DNA of 64,000 nt from Burkholderia sp. BCC1644. Lineage in GTDB: Bacteria > Pseudomonadota > Gammaproteobacteria > Burkholderiales > Burkholderiaceae. Numbering within the stretch: position 1 is the stretch's first letter; each line of letters opens with the position of its first letter. The position numbers and the translations under genes were made by a program. The stretch spans positions 248,001-312,000 of the forward strand of contig NZ_CADFEI010000001.1 in assembly GCF_902833225.1 (NCBI RefSeq). Direction: 5' to 3'. Below the pieces are notes generated by a model, which did not search any database, was not told the origin of the DNA, and saw only the letters and a list, made by a program, of their open reading frames with translations. Below, piece by piece: positions 17,770-26,705 of the stretch.

Positions 17770-18834
17770 ATGACGACTCGAACCGATTCCGCCTTCCTGC
17801 TCGGCGACCTGCTGAAGAACGTTTCCCGCTCCTTCTACCTGACGCTGCGCGTGCTGCCCGACGGCATGCGCGACCCGGTCGGCCTTGCGTACCTGCTCGC
17901 GCGCGCGGCCGACACGATCGCCGACACCGCGCTCGTCGCGCCCGATCGCCGCGCGGCGCTGCTGACCGACTTGCGCGACGAGATCGAGCGGCTCGGCGAC
18001 GGCGTGGCGCTGTCGCGTTCGCTCGAGGACGTGACGCGGATGCAGACCGATTCGCACGAGCATGTGCTGCTCGGCTCGATGGCGCCGATGCTCGCGCTGC
18101 TGCGCGCACAGCCGGACGCCGATCGCGCGTCGATCCGCAAGGTCGTCGCGACGCTCACGTCGGGGATGGAATTCGACTTGCGCACGTTCCCCGACGAGCA
18201 GTCGGGGCAGGTCGCGTCGCTGCCGACGCGCGACGAACTCGACCGCTACACGTACCTCGTCGCCGGCTGCGTCGGCGAATTCTGGACCGACATGACCGGC
18301 GCGCACACACGCGCCGCGCGCGGCTGGGATCTGCCGGACATGCGCGAGAAGGGCATCCGTTTCGGCAAGGCGCTGCAGATGACCAACATCCTGCGCGACT
18401 GCGCGAAGGATCTGCGCATCGGCCGCTGCTATCTGCCGGACGAGGTACTGGGCGCGCATGGGCTGGCCATGGCCGATCTGATGCAACCCGGTGCGTCGGC
18501 GCGTGCGCGCGGCGTGCTGGTCGACCTGTTGCGCGTGACGCTCGACCAGTATCGCGACGCGTGCCTGTATACGCTCGCGATCCCGCGCCGCTTCGTGCGG
18601 CTGCGGCTCGCGTGCCTGTGGCCGATCATGATCGGCCTCGAAACGCTCGAACTGCTGGCCGGCCACGATGCGTGGCTCGATCCGGCGAAGCCGGCCAAGG
18701 TGCCGAGAAAGCGCATCTACCGGATCATGGCGTCGTCGCTCGCGCTGGTCGGTTCGAACGCGGCGATCCGCGCGCGCATGGCCGCGCTCGCCGATGCAGT
18801 GAGCGTGCGGCTCGCCGGCCCGGCATCACGCTGA
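17770..18834 (+). CDS. squalene/phytoene synthase family protein
   Basis: 354 residues, longer than HpnC or HpnD (about 280) and closer to squalene synthases. The trans-isoprenyl synthase fold shows NVSRSFYLTLRVLP, the first aspartate-rich region as ARAADTIADTA, and the second as MTNILRDCAKDLRIGRCYLP with the usual DxxxD. Such enzymes condense two farnesyl diphosphates (or geranylgeranyl diphosphates) to squalene or phytoene at the inner membrane. No hopanoid or carotenoid genes are adjacent, so the pathway is probably completed elsewhere in the genome. A probable hydrophobic segment lies at about 275-295. Confidence 0.85.
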   Translation: MTTRTDSAFLLGDLLKNVSRSFYLTLRVLPDGMRDPVGLAYLLARAADTIADTALVAPDRRAALLTDLRDEIERLGDGVALSRSLEDVTRMQTDSHEHVLLGSMAPMLALLRAQPDADRASIRKVVATLTSGMEFDLRTFPDEQSGQVASLPTRDELDRYTYLVAGCVGEFWTDMTGAHTRAARGWDLPDMREKGIRFGKALQMTNILRDCAKDLRIGRCYLPDEVLGAHGLAMADLMQPGASARARGVLVDLLRVTLDQYRDACLYTLAIPRRFVRLRLACLWPIMIGLETLELLAGHDAWLDPAKPAKVPRKRIYRIMASSLALVGSNAAIRARMAALADAVSVRLAGPASR

Positions 18835-19310
18835 CTATCGCCGGCGCGCCGCGCCGGCATCCCCCTCGGCCCGCATTTGCCGGGCCGCCCCTGTCCGATT
18901 TCCCCCACACGAACTGAAACGTTTTCATGATTTCGTTTCACGAAACATGGGTGTCATGAATGTCAGCGATCCTGCGCGGCGGCGTGAATCGCGGTGTCAG
19001 CTGCGATCGCGCATTTGTAAGATGATTTTTGCCGAAGGCGTCTGACGACATTGGACGGTCGCGTTGCACCCGTAAAAATGTAAAGCTAGGGTTTTCACCG
19101 GGAAATGCCGGAAAGGCCCGCCGCACAAGCGTTTCAAGGTGTTATGTAACCGTTTGGTGAACCCGTGCGTTGCGTCGATCATACGATGACCGACTGCACG
19201 TATTGGGAAACAATTGGTAATCCGTCAGAATCGCGTCGGCATGTACTCGCACATGTGTCAGTCATAAAACCACACCAGAAAAGAAATCATTCTTTGAGGA
19301 CGGAGAATCA
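18835..19310. promoter_or_regulatory. long leader/promoter region of the porin gene
   Basis: 476 bases without a convincing gene. From about 18920 the region is A+T-richer than its surroundings. A nested dyad lies at 18924-18960: outer arms TTCATGA/TCATGAA and inner arms GTTTC/GAAAC. A short palindrome GTTATGTAAC is at 19141-19150. Just before the porin ATG is TTGAGGACGGAGA, a strong ribosome site. The length suggests complex control of the porin, as is common for outer-membrane channels; two short leftward open frames here have no ribosome site and were not accepted. Confidence 0.5.
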
Positions 19311-20531
19311 ATGAAAAAGCGCGTCGCTTTCGCCATGACGGCAGTGGGCCTTGCAGCCGCTACCGCCGCCCACGCCCAGAGCAGCGTGACCCTGTACGGT
19401 ATCGTCGACAACGGTATCGCTTGGCAGAACAACTCGTCGGCAGTCGGCGCAACCACGGGTGGTCACTCGAAGGTGCAGATGTCCACCGGCGTGTGGGCAG
19501 GCAGCCGCTTCGGCCTGAAGGGCAGCGAAGATCTCGGCGGCGGCACGAAGGCGATTTTCCAGTTGGAAGCCGGCGTCAACACGGCTAACGGCTCGTCGCA
19601 GTGGACCAACGGCATCTTCACGCGTCAGGCATGGGTCGGTATGACCAACGCCACGTACGGTACGCTGACGGCCGGCCGCCAGTACACCGCGTACTACACG
19701 CTGCTGTCGCCGTACAGCCCGACGACCTGGCTGACCGGCTATTACGGCGCGCACCCGGGCGATATCGATTCGCTGGATACCAGCTACCGCGCGAACAACT
19801 CGCTCGTCTACATGTCGCCGAAGTTCTACGGCTTCACGGTCGGCGGTTCGTACTCGTTCGGCGGCGTCGCAGGCGCGACGAACCGCGGCTCGACGTGGAG
19901 CGCGGCGATCCAGTACCTGAACGGCCCGGCAGGCATCGCAGTCGGCTACCAGAAGGTCAACAACGCGACGCTGGGTGGCGGCGTGTGGGGCGCGAACTCG
20001 ACGGTCCAGAACGGCCTGACGGCATCGGGCGACGGCAACCAGCCGGCAGTCTCGTCGATCAACAACGGCTACGCGACCGCGCAATCGCAGCAGCGTATCG
20101 CCGTGACGGCGGGCTACCAGTTCACGCCGGCATGGGACATTTCGGCGTCGTACTCGAACGTCCAGTACACGCCGGGCACGGGTTCGTTCTTCAAGAACAC
20201 GGCGATCTTCAACACGGCTGGCGCCGTGCTGCACTGGAAGGCAGCCGCTCAGTGGGACTTCGCGGCAGGCTACTCGTACACGGCGGCAACGCAGTCGAAC
20301 GGCATCACGAGCGCGGCCAAGTACCACCAGGTCACGCTGTCGCAGTACTACAGCCTGTCGAAGCGCACGGGCCTGTACGCGGTTGAGGCTTGGCAGCACG
20401 CGAGCGGCAACACGCTGAACGGCAAGGGCAACGGGATCATCGCGGCGACCACGTCGATCGGTGACGGCGTCGGCGCAGGTTCGAAGCAGAACCAGATCGG
20501 CGTCGGCGTCGGCATGATCCACCGCTTCTGA
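19311..20531 (+). CDS. general porin, Burkholderia Gram-negative trimeric type
   Basis: 406 residues. A signal peptide (about 1-20, ending AAHAQ) precedes SSVTLYGIVDNGI, the hallmark first strand of Burkholderia and Neisseria-type general porins. Later strands include GSRFGLKGSEDLGGG and the constriction-loop region, and the protein ends with MIHRF, the terminal Phe needed for outer-membrane assembly. Sixteen-stranded trimeric beta barrel for passive uptake of small hydrophilic solutes. Codon use is biased to a narrow set, including many GGC and GCA codons, in keeping with high expression. Followed by a strong terminator. Confidence 0.95.
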   Translation: MKKRVAFAMTAVGLAAATAAHAQSSVTLYGIVDNGIAWQNNSSAVGATTGGHSKVQMSTGVWAGSRFGLKGSEDLGGGTKAIFQLEAGVNTANGSSQWTNGIFTRQAWVGMTNATYGTLTAGRQYTAYYTLLSPYSPTTWLTGYYGAHPGDIDSLDTSYRANNSLVYMSPKFYGFTVGGSYSFGGVAGATNRGSTWSAAIQYLNGPAGIAVGYQKVNNATLGGGVWGANSTVQNGLTASGDGNQPAVSSINNGYATAQSQQRIAVTAGYQFTPAWDISASYSNVQYTPGTGSFFKNTAIFNTAGAVLHWKAAAQWDFAAGYSYTAATQSNGITSAAKYHQVTLSQYYSLSKRTGLYAVEAWQHASGNTLNGKGNGIIAATTSIGDGVGAGSKQNQIGVGVGMIHRF

Positions 20532-20572
20532 TGTCGCGCGGCGCGCGAGCGCCGCTTACGGCATGCGGTATG

Positions 20573-20600
20573 AAAAACCGGCCTTCGGGCCGGTTTTTTT
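20573..20600 (+). terminator. Rho-independent terminator of the porin gene
   Basis: Hairpin AACCGGCC-TTCG-GGCCGGTT followed by a run of T residues, about 40 bases after the porin stop codon. The leading A-run also makes it usable leftward, but the gene on that side ends well before it. Confidence 0.92.
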
Positions 20601-20748
20601 ATGGGCGGCACGCGTTGCGCGCAGTGCAGGTTCCGTCATCGGCGGGCGTCGAATGGAAGCGGGCGGCGACGGCAGTCGAGCCTGACAGGCGCGCCGCTCA
20701 TGAAGTGCATGACGCAGTGCTCAGCCGGTACCGGCGCCGGACCACCGA

Positions 20749-22239
20749 TCACTGCGCAGCCTCATCCGTCCAGCGCCCCGCGAGCGCCTGGAACAGCGCC
20801 GCCGTATCGGCAAGCCGGTCGGCCTGCGCGCGGGTGCGGTCGAGCGACGTCTGCAACGCCTGCCGTTGCGCGTCGAGCAGGTCGAACGTGCTGATTCCGC
20901 CCGCCGCGTAACGGTCGCCGGCAATCGTATTGCTGGCCGCCGCTTCTTGGGCCGCCGTGTCCCGCGCCTGCAGGGCGGCCGCATCCTGTTCGACCGCGCG
21001 CATCGCGTCGGCCACCTGTTGCAGTGCCTGCAGCACCGTTTCCCGATAGCTCGCGAACGCGGCGTCATAGGCCGCTTCAGCCGCGCGTTTCTTCGCGCGC
21101 AGCTCGCCGCCGTGAAAGAGCGGTTGCGTGAGACCGAGACCGACATTCCACACGTTGAGCCCGCTGACGATATCCGCGATGCGCGTGCGTTCCGAACCGA
21201 TCCCCGCCGAAATCGAAAAACGCGGGTACAGGTTCGCGGTGGCGACGCCGACGTTCGCGCTCGCCTGGTGCAGCACGGCTTCCGCCGCACGGATGTCGGG
21301 CCGTTCGCGCGCGAGCGTCGACGGCAACGTGACGGGCAGCGTGCGCGGCAGCGCGAGTGCATCGAGCGAGAGATCCGGCAGCTCGGCGTCGGACGGCGGC
21401 GCGCCGAGCAGGATCGCGAGCCGGTGGCCGGCTTGCGCGAGGCGGGCCGAGAGCGGCGGCAGCGACGCCTGCGTCTGCGCGAGCAGCGCGCGTTGCGCAT
21501 GCACGTCGGCCTGCGATACGCCGCCCGCTGCATGGCGCGCTTCGACGATACGCAACTGCCGCGCTTGCGCGTCGACGAGCTGCCGCGTGAGCGCGACCTG
21601 TTGCGCGAGCGACGCGCGCAGGATCGCGGTGGCGACGACATTGCCCGCGAGCGTCAGCCGCGCGGCGTCGAGCGTGTACGTCTGATAGTCGACCTGCGCG
21701 CGCAGCGCTTCGAGCGCGCGCCGGTTGCCGCCGAACACGTCGAGCACGTACGACACGGTCACCGACGCGTCGTACAGCGTGAACGGCCCCGGGCTCGGTA
21801 CGTTGGCCGGCAGCCCGAACGCGGTGGTGTCGACTCGCTCGCGCGTGGCGGACAGGTTCGCGTCGACGCGCGGCAGCATCGTCGCGCCGGCTTCGGCTGC
21901 ATGGTTCTGTCGCGCTTCGTCGAGCCGCGCGCGCGCCTCGGCGAGCGTGGGGCTGTTCTGCCACGCGGTATCGACGAGCCGGTTCAACGGTTCGGAGCCG
22001 AACTGCGTCCACCAGCGCTGCGGCGTGTGCGTGGCCGACGAGAAAGTCTGCGCGTCGCCGGCCGGGCCGCTCGCGGCGACCGTTGTCGCAGGCGGCTCGC
22101 CGCGCGTGTATTGCTGCGTGGCCGGCGCATCCGGTGTACGGAAATCCGGCCCGACCGCGCAGCCGGCGACGAGCAGCGCGGCGGCGGCCAATGCGCAGCC
22201 GCGGGCGGCATGGGAGGCGCGGGGTGGGGCCGGTTTCAT
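20749..22239 (-). CDS. NodT/OprM-type outer-membrane efflux lipoprotein
   Basis: 496 residues. The lipobox LLVAGC places the lipidated cysteine at 27, followed by AVGPDF, the standard start of NodT-family factors. Two tandem OEP repeats make up the trimeric barrel and periplasmic alpha tunnel; ARERPDIRAAEAVL and LTQPLFHGGELRAKKR are typical conserved points. It is the last gene of the TetR-HlyD-ATPase-permease operon and would be the exit duct of that tripartite exporter. The start is 10 bases after the permease stop codon. Confidence 0.93.
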   Translation of the reverse strand: MKPAPPRASHAARGCALAAAALLVAGCAVGPDFRTPDAPATQQYTRGEPPATTVAASGPAGDAQTFSSATHTPQRWWTQFGSEPLNRLVDTAWQNSPTLAEARARLDEARQNHAAEAGATMLPRVDANLSATRERVDTTAFGLPANVPSPGPFTLYDASVTVSYVLDVFGGNRRALEALRAQVDYQTYTLDAARLTLAGNVVATAILRASLAQQVALTRQLVDAQARQLRIVEARHAAGGVSQADVHAQRALLAQTQASLPPLSARLAQAGHRLAILLGAPPSDAELPDLSLDALALPRTLPVTLPSTLARERPDIRAAEAVLHQASANVGVATANLYPRFSISAGIGSERTRIADIVSGLNVWNVGLGLTQPLFHGGELRAKKRAAEAAYDAAFASYRETVLQALQQVADAMRAVEQDAAALQARDTAAQEAAASNTIAGDRYAAGGISTFDLLDAQRQALQTSLDRTRAQADRLADTAALFQALAGRWTDEAAQ

Positions 22240-22249
22240 CGCGTGCCGC

Positions 22250-23404
22250 CTAATCGAGCGTGCGCCGGTAGAAGCGCAGCGCGACGCCCATCACGACGAC
22301 GGTGAACAGCGCGACCGGCCATACGGACGGCCACAGGTCGGCCCAGCCGTTGCCTTTCAGCAGGATGCCGCGCGCGAGGCGGTTGAAGTAGGTGAGCGGC
22401 AGCAGGTTGCCGATGAACTGCGCCCACTTCGGCATCCCGGCGAACGGGAACATGAAGCCCGACAGCAGGATGTTCGGCAGGAAGTAGAACACCGCGAGCT
22501 GCATCGCCTGCAACTGGTTCTGCGCGAGCGACGACAGCGTGATGCCGACCGTCAGGTTCGCGGCGATGAACAGCAGCGCAGAGAGGTAGAGCGCGAACAC
22601 GCCGCCGACGAACGGCACGTCGAACACGAACCGCGACGCGGCGACGATGATCGACACCTGGACCAACCCGATCAGCACGTACGGGACGATCTTGCCCGTC
22701 ATCACCTCGAGCGGCCGCACGGGCGTCGCGAGCAGGTTCTCCATCGTGCCGCGCTCGCGTTCGCGCGTGATCGCGAGGCCCGTCATCATCACCATCGTCA
22801 TCGTGAGGATCACGCCCATCAGGCCCGGCACGACGTTGTACTGCGTGATGCCTTCCGGGTTGTACAGCCGGTGCAGCACGACGTCGAACGCGGGCGGGCG
22901 GCCGTTCAGGCGCGCAAGCGGACCCGTCAGGTCCTTGTCCGCGACGGGCTGCACGAGCCCCGGCAGCGCGCCGATCGCCGACGCCGTGGCGACCGGATCG
23001 GTCGCGTCCGCTTCGACGAGCAGCGACGGACGCTCGCCGCGCAGCAGCCGCCGCGAGAAATCGGCCGGCACGCTCAGCACGAACTGCACGTCGCCGCGTG
23101 CGAGCGCATGGCGGCCGGCCGCTTCGTCGGGCAGCGTCTCGACGATGTCGAAGTACGCGGAATTGCGCATCGCGGCGATGAAGCTGCGCGTGAACGGGCT
23201 CGCATCGGCGACGATCACGGCGGTCGGCAGGTGCTTCGGATCGGTGTTGATCGCGAAGCCGAACAGCGCGAGCTGGATGATCGGCACGCCGACGATCATC
23301 GCGAACGTCACGCGGTCGCGGCGCAGCTGCAGGAATTCCTTCAGCACGATGCTCCACCAGCGCGCGACCGAGAACGATTCGCGCAGGCTTGCCCACGCGT
23401 TCAT
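22250..23404 (-). CDS. ABC-2 type permease (YhhJ/YbhR-like)
   Basis: 384 residues with the ABC-2 exporter layout: one N-terminal helix (KEFLQLRRDRVTFAMIVGVP), a large extracytoplasmic domain of about 150 residues, then five helices. The conserved RERERGTMENLLATPVRPLEV loop contacts the ATPase. E. coli YbhFSR uses two different permeases, but this operon encodes one, which probably works as a homodimer. The ATG overlaps the stop codon of the ATPase gene by 4 bases. Exports a hydrophobic compound or drug through the HlyD-type adaptor and outer-membrane factor. Confidence 0.92.
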   Translation of the reverse strand: MNAWASLRESFSVARWWSIVLKEFLQLRRDRVTFAMIVGVPIIQLALFGFAINTDPKHLPTAVIVADASPFTRSFIAAMRNSAYFDIVETLPDEAAGRHALARGDVQFVLSVPADFSRRLLRGERPSLLVEADATDPVATASAIGALPGLVQPVADKDLTGPLARLNGRPPAFDVVLHRLYNPEGITQYNVVPGLMGVILTMTMVMMTGLAITRERERGTMENLLATPVRPLEVMTGKIVPYVLIGLVQVSIIVAASRFVFDVPFVGGVFALYLSALLFIAANLTVGITLSSLAQNQLQAMQLAVFYFLPNILLSGFMFPFAGMPKWAQFIGNLLPLTYFNRLARGILLKGNGWADLWPSVWPVALFTVVVMGVALRFYRRTLD

Positions 23405-24348
23405 GACGACACCCCGCCGGGCGGCGCGGCCGCGCGGCCCATCATGAAGATGAAGACATCCTCGAGCCCGGTGTCGATCGGTGCGACCTGCAGCGACGTG
23501 TCGCGGGCAACCTCGTCGAGCGTCGCGTCGAGCCGCGCGCGATCGCGGCCGCTCACATGCAGCGCCGAGCCGAACACGACCGTCTGGTCGACGCCCGGCA
23601 TCGCGCGCAGCCGCGCGGACAGTTCGGTCAGGCGAGCGCCGGTGATCGTGCGGGTCGACAGGTGCTGCGATGCGACGATTTCCGCCGACGTGCCCTGCGC
23701 GAGCAGTTCGCCGTACGCGATGTAGGCGAGCTTGTGGCAGCGCTCGGCTTCGTCCATGTAGTGCGTGCTGACGAGCACCGAGATGCCCTGCGCGGCGAGC
23801 CGGTGCAGTTCCTCCCAGAAGTCGCGGCGCGCGGCCGGGTCGACGCCGGCGGTCGGCTCGTCGAGCAGCAGCAGCTCGGGTTCGTGCAGCATGCACGCGG
23901 CCAGCGCGAGGCGCTGCTTCCAGCCGCCCGACAGCGCGCCGGTGAGCTGATCCGCGCGGCTGGCGAGGCCGAGCCCGTCGAGCGCGCGCGCGACGGCCGC
24001 CTTGCGGTCGCGCATCCCGTACACGCGTGCGACGAAGTCGAGGTTCTCGCGGATCGACAGGTCTTCCCAGTACGAGAAGCGCTGCGTCATGTAGCCGACG
24101 CGCCGCTTGATCTGCGCGCTGTCGCGCACGATGTCGTAGCCGAGGCAGGTGCCGCTGCCCGAGTCGGGTGTGAGCAGCCCGCACATCATCCGGATCGACG
24201 TCGTCTTGCCGCTGCCGTTCGGCCCGAGAAAGCCGAAGATCTCGCCGCGCGCGACGCGCAGCGACACGTCCTTCACGACGTGCTTGTCGCCGAACCGCTT
24301 GTTCAACCGGTCGACGTCGATCGCGTACGGTGCGGACGGCGCGTTCAT
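23401..24348 (-). CDS. ABC-2 exporter ATP-binding protein (YbhF/CcmA-like, single domain)
   Basis: 315 residues. Walker A GPNGSGKTT (42-50), Q-loop near MTQRFSYWEDL, signature LSGGWKQR, Walker B LLLLDEPTAGVDP and switch His in VSTHYMDEAERC. A C-terminal extension of about 90 residues follows, as in drug-exporter ATPases. E. coli YbhF carries two such domains; this one carries one. Starts and stops overlap by 4 bases with both neighbours, indicating a tightly coupled operon. Confidence 0.93.
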   Translation of the reverse strand: MNAPSAPYAIDVDRLNKRFGDKHVVKDVSLRVARGEIFGFLGPNGSGKTTSIRMMCGLLTPDSGSGTCLGYDIVRDSAQIKRRVGYMTQRFSYWEDLSIRENLDFVARVYGMRDRKAAVARALDGLGLASRADQLTGALSGGWKQRLALAACMLHEPELLLLDEPTAGVDPAARRDFWEELHRLAAQGISVLVSTHYMDEAERCHKLAYIAYGELLAQGTSAEIVASQHLSTRTITGARLTELSARLRAMPGVDQTVVFGSALHVSGRDRARLDATLDEVARDTSLQVAPIDTGLEDVFIFMMGRAAAPPGGVSS

Positions 24349-25310
24349 GGCACGCTCACGGCGACGGGCTGGCCCGGATGCAGCTTCGGTGCGTCGGCGA
24401 CGGCGGGGCGCGCCTCGATCATGAACACGAGCTTGGTCCGGCTCTCGTTGCTGTAGATCACGGGCGGCGTGTATTCGGCCTCGCTCGACACGTAGGTGAT
24501 GCGCGCGGGCACGTCGGCCGCACAGCCGTCGCAATGGATCGCGACCGCGCGCCCCGGCGCGAGCGATGCGATGGCGGCTTCCGGCACGAAGAAGCGCACC
24601 TTCAGGTTTTGCGGCGGCAGCATCTGCACGACCGGATTGCCGGCCTGCACCCATTCGCCGACGCGGTACAGCGTGTCGTACACGCGCCCGGTCGCCGGCG
24701 CGGCGACGCGTTTCTGGTCGAGCTTCCATTGCGCTTCGGCCACCGCGGCCTGCGCGGCGTCGACCTGCGCGGCCTGGGCGGCGACCTGTTGCGCGCGGCC
24801 CGGCAGGCGCGCGACGTCGACCTGTTTCTGCAGTTCGCGCATCTGTGCGGCGGTGGTCTGCGCGGACGTGCGCGAATCGTCGAGCTGCTGCTTCGACAAG
24901 CCGCCGGCCGCGTACTGGCGTTCGTCGCGCGCGCGTTGCGCGGCGGCGCGCGCGGCCTGTGCGCTGGCCTGCGCGAGCTGCGCCTGCGTGACCGCGACTT
25001 CCGGCGGACGCTTGCCGGTCTGCAGGTCGGCAAGCTGCGCGCGGGCGGCCGCGAGCTGATGCTGCGCCTGCAGCAGCGCGGCCGTTTCGCTGACGGCTTC
25101 GAGCGAGAACGCCGGCGTGCCGGCGGCGACGGCCTGGCCGCGCTCGACCGACAACTGCGTCAGCGTGCCCGACTGCGACGACGACAGGTACACGAATTCG
25201 CCTTCCACATAACCCTGGTAGGTCGTGCCGTGGTCCGTCGACCGTCCGCACCCGGCGAGCAGCGCGACGGCGGCGGCCAGCGCGAGCGGCAGCGCGCGGG
25301 CCGCGTTCAT
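24345..25310 (-). CDS. HlyD-family membrane fusion protein (YhiI/YbhG-like), lipoprotein
   Basis: 321 residues. The N-terminus has a lipobox LLAGC with Cys21. Then come a beta-barrel/lipoyl half (GYVEGEFVYLSSSQSGTL), a long coiled-coil hairpin (about 75-200, rich in Ala, Gln and Arg) and the second lipoyl half (KRVAAPATGRVYDTLYRVGEW). An uncommon CDGC pair lies at 260-263 in the barrel domain. It bridges the inner-membrane ABC permease and the NodT-like outer-membrane protein. The ATG overlaps the TetR stop codon by 2-4 bases, so adaptor and regulator are translated together. Confidence 0.9.
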   Translation of the reverse strand: MNAARALPLALAAAVALLAGCGRSTDHGTTYQGYVEGEFVYLSSSQSGTLTQLSVERGQAVAAGTPAFSLEAVSETAALLQAQHQLAAARAQLADLQTGKRPPEVAVTQAQLAQASAQAARAAAQRARDERQYAAGGLSKQQLDDSRTSAQTTAAQMRELQKQVDVARLPGRAQQVAAQAAQVDAAQAAVAEAQWKLDQKRVAAPATGRVYDTLYRVGEWVQAGNPVVQMLPPQNLKVRFFVPEAAIASLAPGRAVAIHCDGCAADVPARITYVSSEAEYTPPVIYSNESRTKLVFMIEARPAVADAPKLHPGQPVAVSVP

Positions 25311-25999
25311 GACGGCCTCCGCGGCGAGCGGGCGCGCGGCGCGGCGGTCGGCGGCTGCAGGCCGGAACCGAGCAGCGCGCGGACGTGCCGGTGCAGCACG
25401 TCGCGATCGATCGGCGGCAGGCCGCGCGCGCTTTGCCACAGCTTCGCGGTCGCGAGCGGCAGCATCACGAGCGCGATGATCGAATGGAACAGGAAGGCGG
25501 GTTCGAGCGCGGGGTTCAGCGTGCCGGCCTGCTGTGCGCCGCGGATGCGTTCGGCGAAACGCCCGACATGCTCGAGCGGAATGCGCCGGACCATCCGCTC
25601 GCGCAGCAGCCCGCCTTCGTGGATGATCTCGCGCAGCCAGATCGACGGCAGCCACGGCATGCGGCGCGTGACGTCGAAGAAGCGGTCGACGAGTTCGGCG
25701 ACGAGCGCGACCGGATCGCTTTCGATCTGCGGCTCGGTCGGCCGCCACACGAACGCGATGGCCTGCGCGATCCGTTCCTCGACGATCGCGTCGAGCAGTT
25801 GTTCGCGGTTCGTGAAGTAGTAGTGGACCATCGCGGACGTGACGCCGGCGGCGGCGGCGATCTGCGCGACCGTCGTCGCGGCGATGCCGCGTTCGGCGAA
25901 CAACTGCATCGCGACGTCGAGCATGTGGTCGCGCAGGTCGAAATCGCCCACCGACGGGCGGCGCCCGCGCGGCCTGGCGATGGTGGATTTCGCGTTCAT
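25307..25999 (-). CDS. TetR-family regulator of the export operon
   Basis: 230 residues. The N-terminal HTH (about 15-62) reads DVAMQLFAERGIAATTVAQI then AGVTSAMVHYYFTNREQLL, a standard TetR domain; the C-terminal domain is the CecR/YbiH-like type that accompanies YbhF-like exporters. I used the ATG at 25999. An alternative at 26035 adds 12 residues encoded by A+T-rich sequence that looks more like promoter and operator. First gene of the five-gene leftward operon that ends at 20749; probably an autorepressor released by the exported compound. Confidence 0.88.
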   Translation of the reverse strand: MNAKSTIARPRGRRPSVGDFDLRDHMLDVAMQLFAERGIAATTVAQIAAAAGVTSAMVHYYFTNREQLLDAIVEERIAQAIAFVWRPTEPQIESDPVALVAELVDRFFDVTRRMPWLPSIWLREIIHEGGLLRERMVRRIPLEHVGRFAERIRGAQQAGTLNPALEPAFLFHSIIALVMLPLATAKLWQSARGLPPIDRDVLHRHVRALLGSGLQPPTAAPRARSPRRPS

Positions 26000-26007
26000 G
26001 CAGTCGA

Positions 26008-26032
26008 CGCTAATTGATGAGTTAGTTAATTT
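26008..26032. promoter_or_regulatory. A+T-rich promoter/operator candidate of the TetR operon
   Basis: The sequence just upstream of the chosen TetR start contains AATTGATGAGTTAGTTAATT, an A+T-rich imperfect dyad that stands out from the G+C-rich surroundings. It is in the right place to be the promoter or autoregulatory operator. No repeat of it is seen elsewhere in the window. Confidence 0.4.
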
Positions 26033-26234
26033 CAAGGAAGGGTTTTCGCCGCCCTTGATCGGGATCAGGCGAGCGTCGAGCGGCGGCGCGGACGGGCAGG
26101 GAAGTGACGCGACGACGGGCAGCGTGCCGGTGGTGCAGTGTAGGAAGCGATTAATGCGGAACGGCGGTGCGAAGCCGGCGGAAGGAAAGCGGCGAGGAAG
26201 CGGTGCGGAACGGCAGGGAAGCCGGTCGCGAAGC

Positions 26235-26266
26235 GGGGGTGCGGGCCTGATCGGGCCCGCACCCCC
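26235..26266. terminator. strong hairpin downstream of the cupin gene
   Basis: A perfect 13-bp stem GGGGGTGCGGGCC/GGCCCGCACCCCC with a six-base loop, starting 10 bases beyond the cupin stop codon. There is no clear T-run on the leftward strand, so termination may be Rho-assisted or the hairpin may protect the transcript end. Confidence 0.5.
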
Positions 26267-26275
26267 AAAACGTCG

Positions 26276-26695
26276 TCACTGATCGATCGGCGACGTGAGC
26301 GGCACGTGCTCGCCGGTCAGTCCGAACACGACGAGCTGGGCGGGTTCGGTCGCGCTCGCGTTGCGCGATACCTGGTGGCGCGAGCCGGGCGCCTCGTACC
26401 AGCCTTCGCCGGCGCGATAGCGGTGCAGCGGGCCGCCGTTCACCTGCGACAGCACTTCGCCTTTCGATACGACGGCGAACACGGAGCCGAGGTGCTGGTG
26501 CGCTTCGGAAGCCTGGCCTGGCGCATAGTCGACGGTCGCGACGACGACGAGCTTGCCGGGCGCTTCGGGCACCGCCTGTTGCATGATCGCGTGGACCTTG
26601 TCGCCGGCGTCGTGCGCATGGGCAGCGGCCGGCAGCGCGGCGCCGAGCACGAGCCCCGCACACAGGGCGGCTCGATGGAGCGTGGAGCGGATCAT
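26276..26695 (-). CDS. small exported cupin-domain protein
   Basis: 139 residues. A signal peptide (about 1-27, ending AAAHAHD) is followed by one cupin barrel with the metal-ligand motif EAHQHLGSVFAVVSKGEV (two histidines and a glutamate further on) and RHQVSRNAS as the fourth ligand region. The likely role is binding a small molecule or metal in the periplasm; no specific reaction can be named. It lies 10 bases downstream of the AhpD-like gene and is probably co-transcribed with it. Confidence 0.8.
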   Translation of the reverse strand: MIRSTLHRAALCAGLVLGAALPAAAHAHDAGDKVHAIMQQAVPEAPGKLVVVATVDYAPGQASEAHQHLGSVFAVVSKGEVLSQVNGGPLHRYRAGEGWYEAPGSRHQVSRNASATEPAQLVVFGLTGEHVPLTSPIDQ

Positions 26696-26705
26696 CGTCG
26701 CCTCC

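Noticed and set aside
18938..19182. Two short leftward frames upstream of the porin
   Set aside because: No ribosome sites, overlapping each other, and located in an A+T-rich leader more likely to be regulatory.
26000..26275. A rightward frame through the TetR/cupin gap
   Set aside because: Mostly antisense to the TetR N-terminus and ends in Gly/Arg-rich low-complexity sequence; the gap is better explained by promoter and hairpin.
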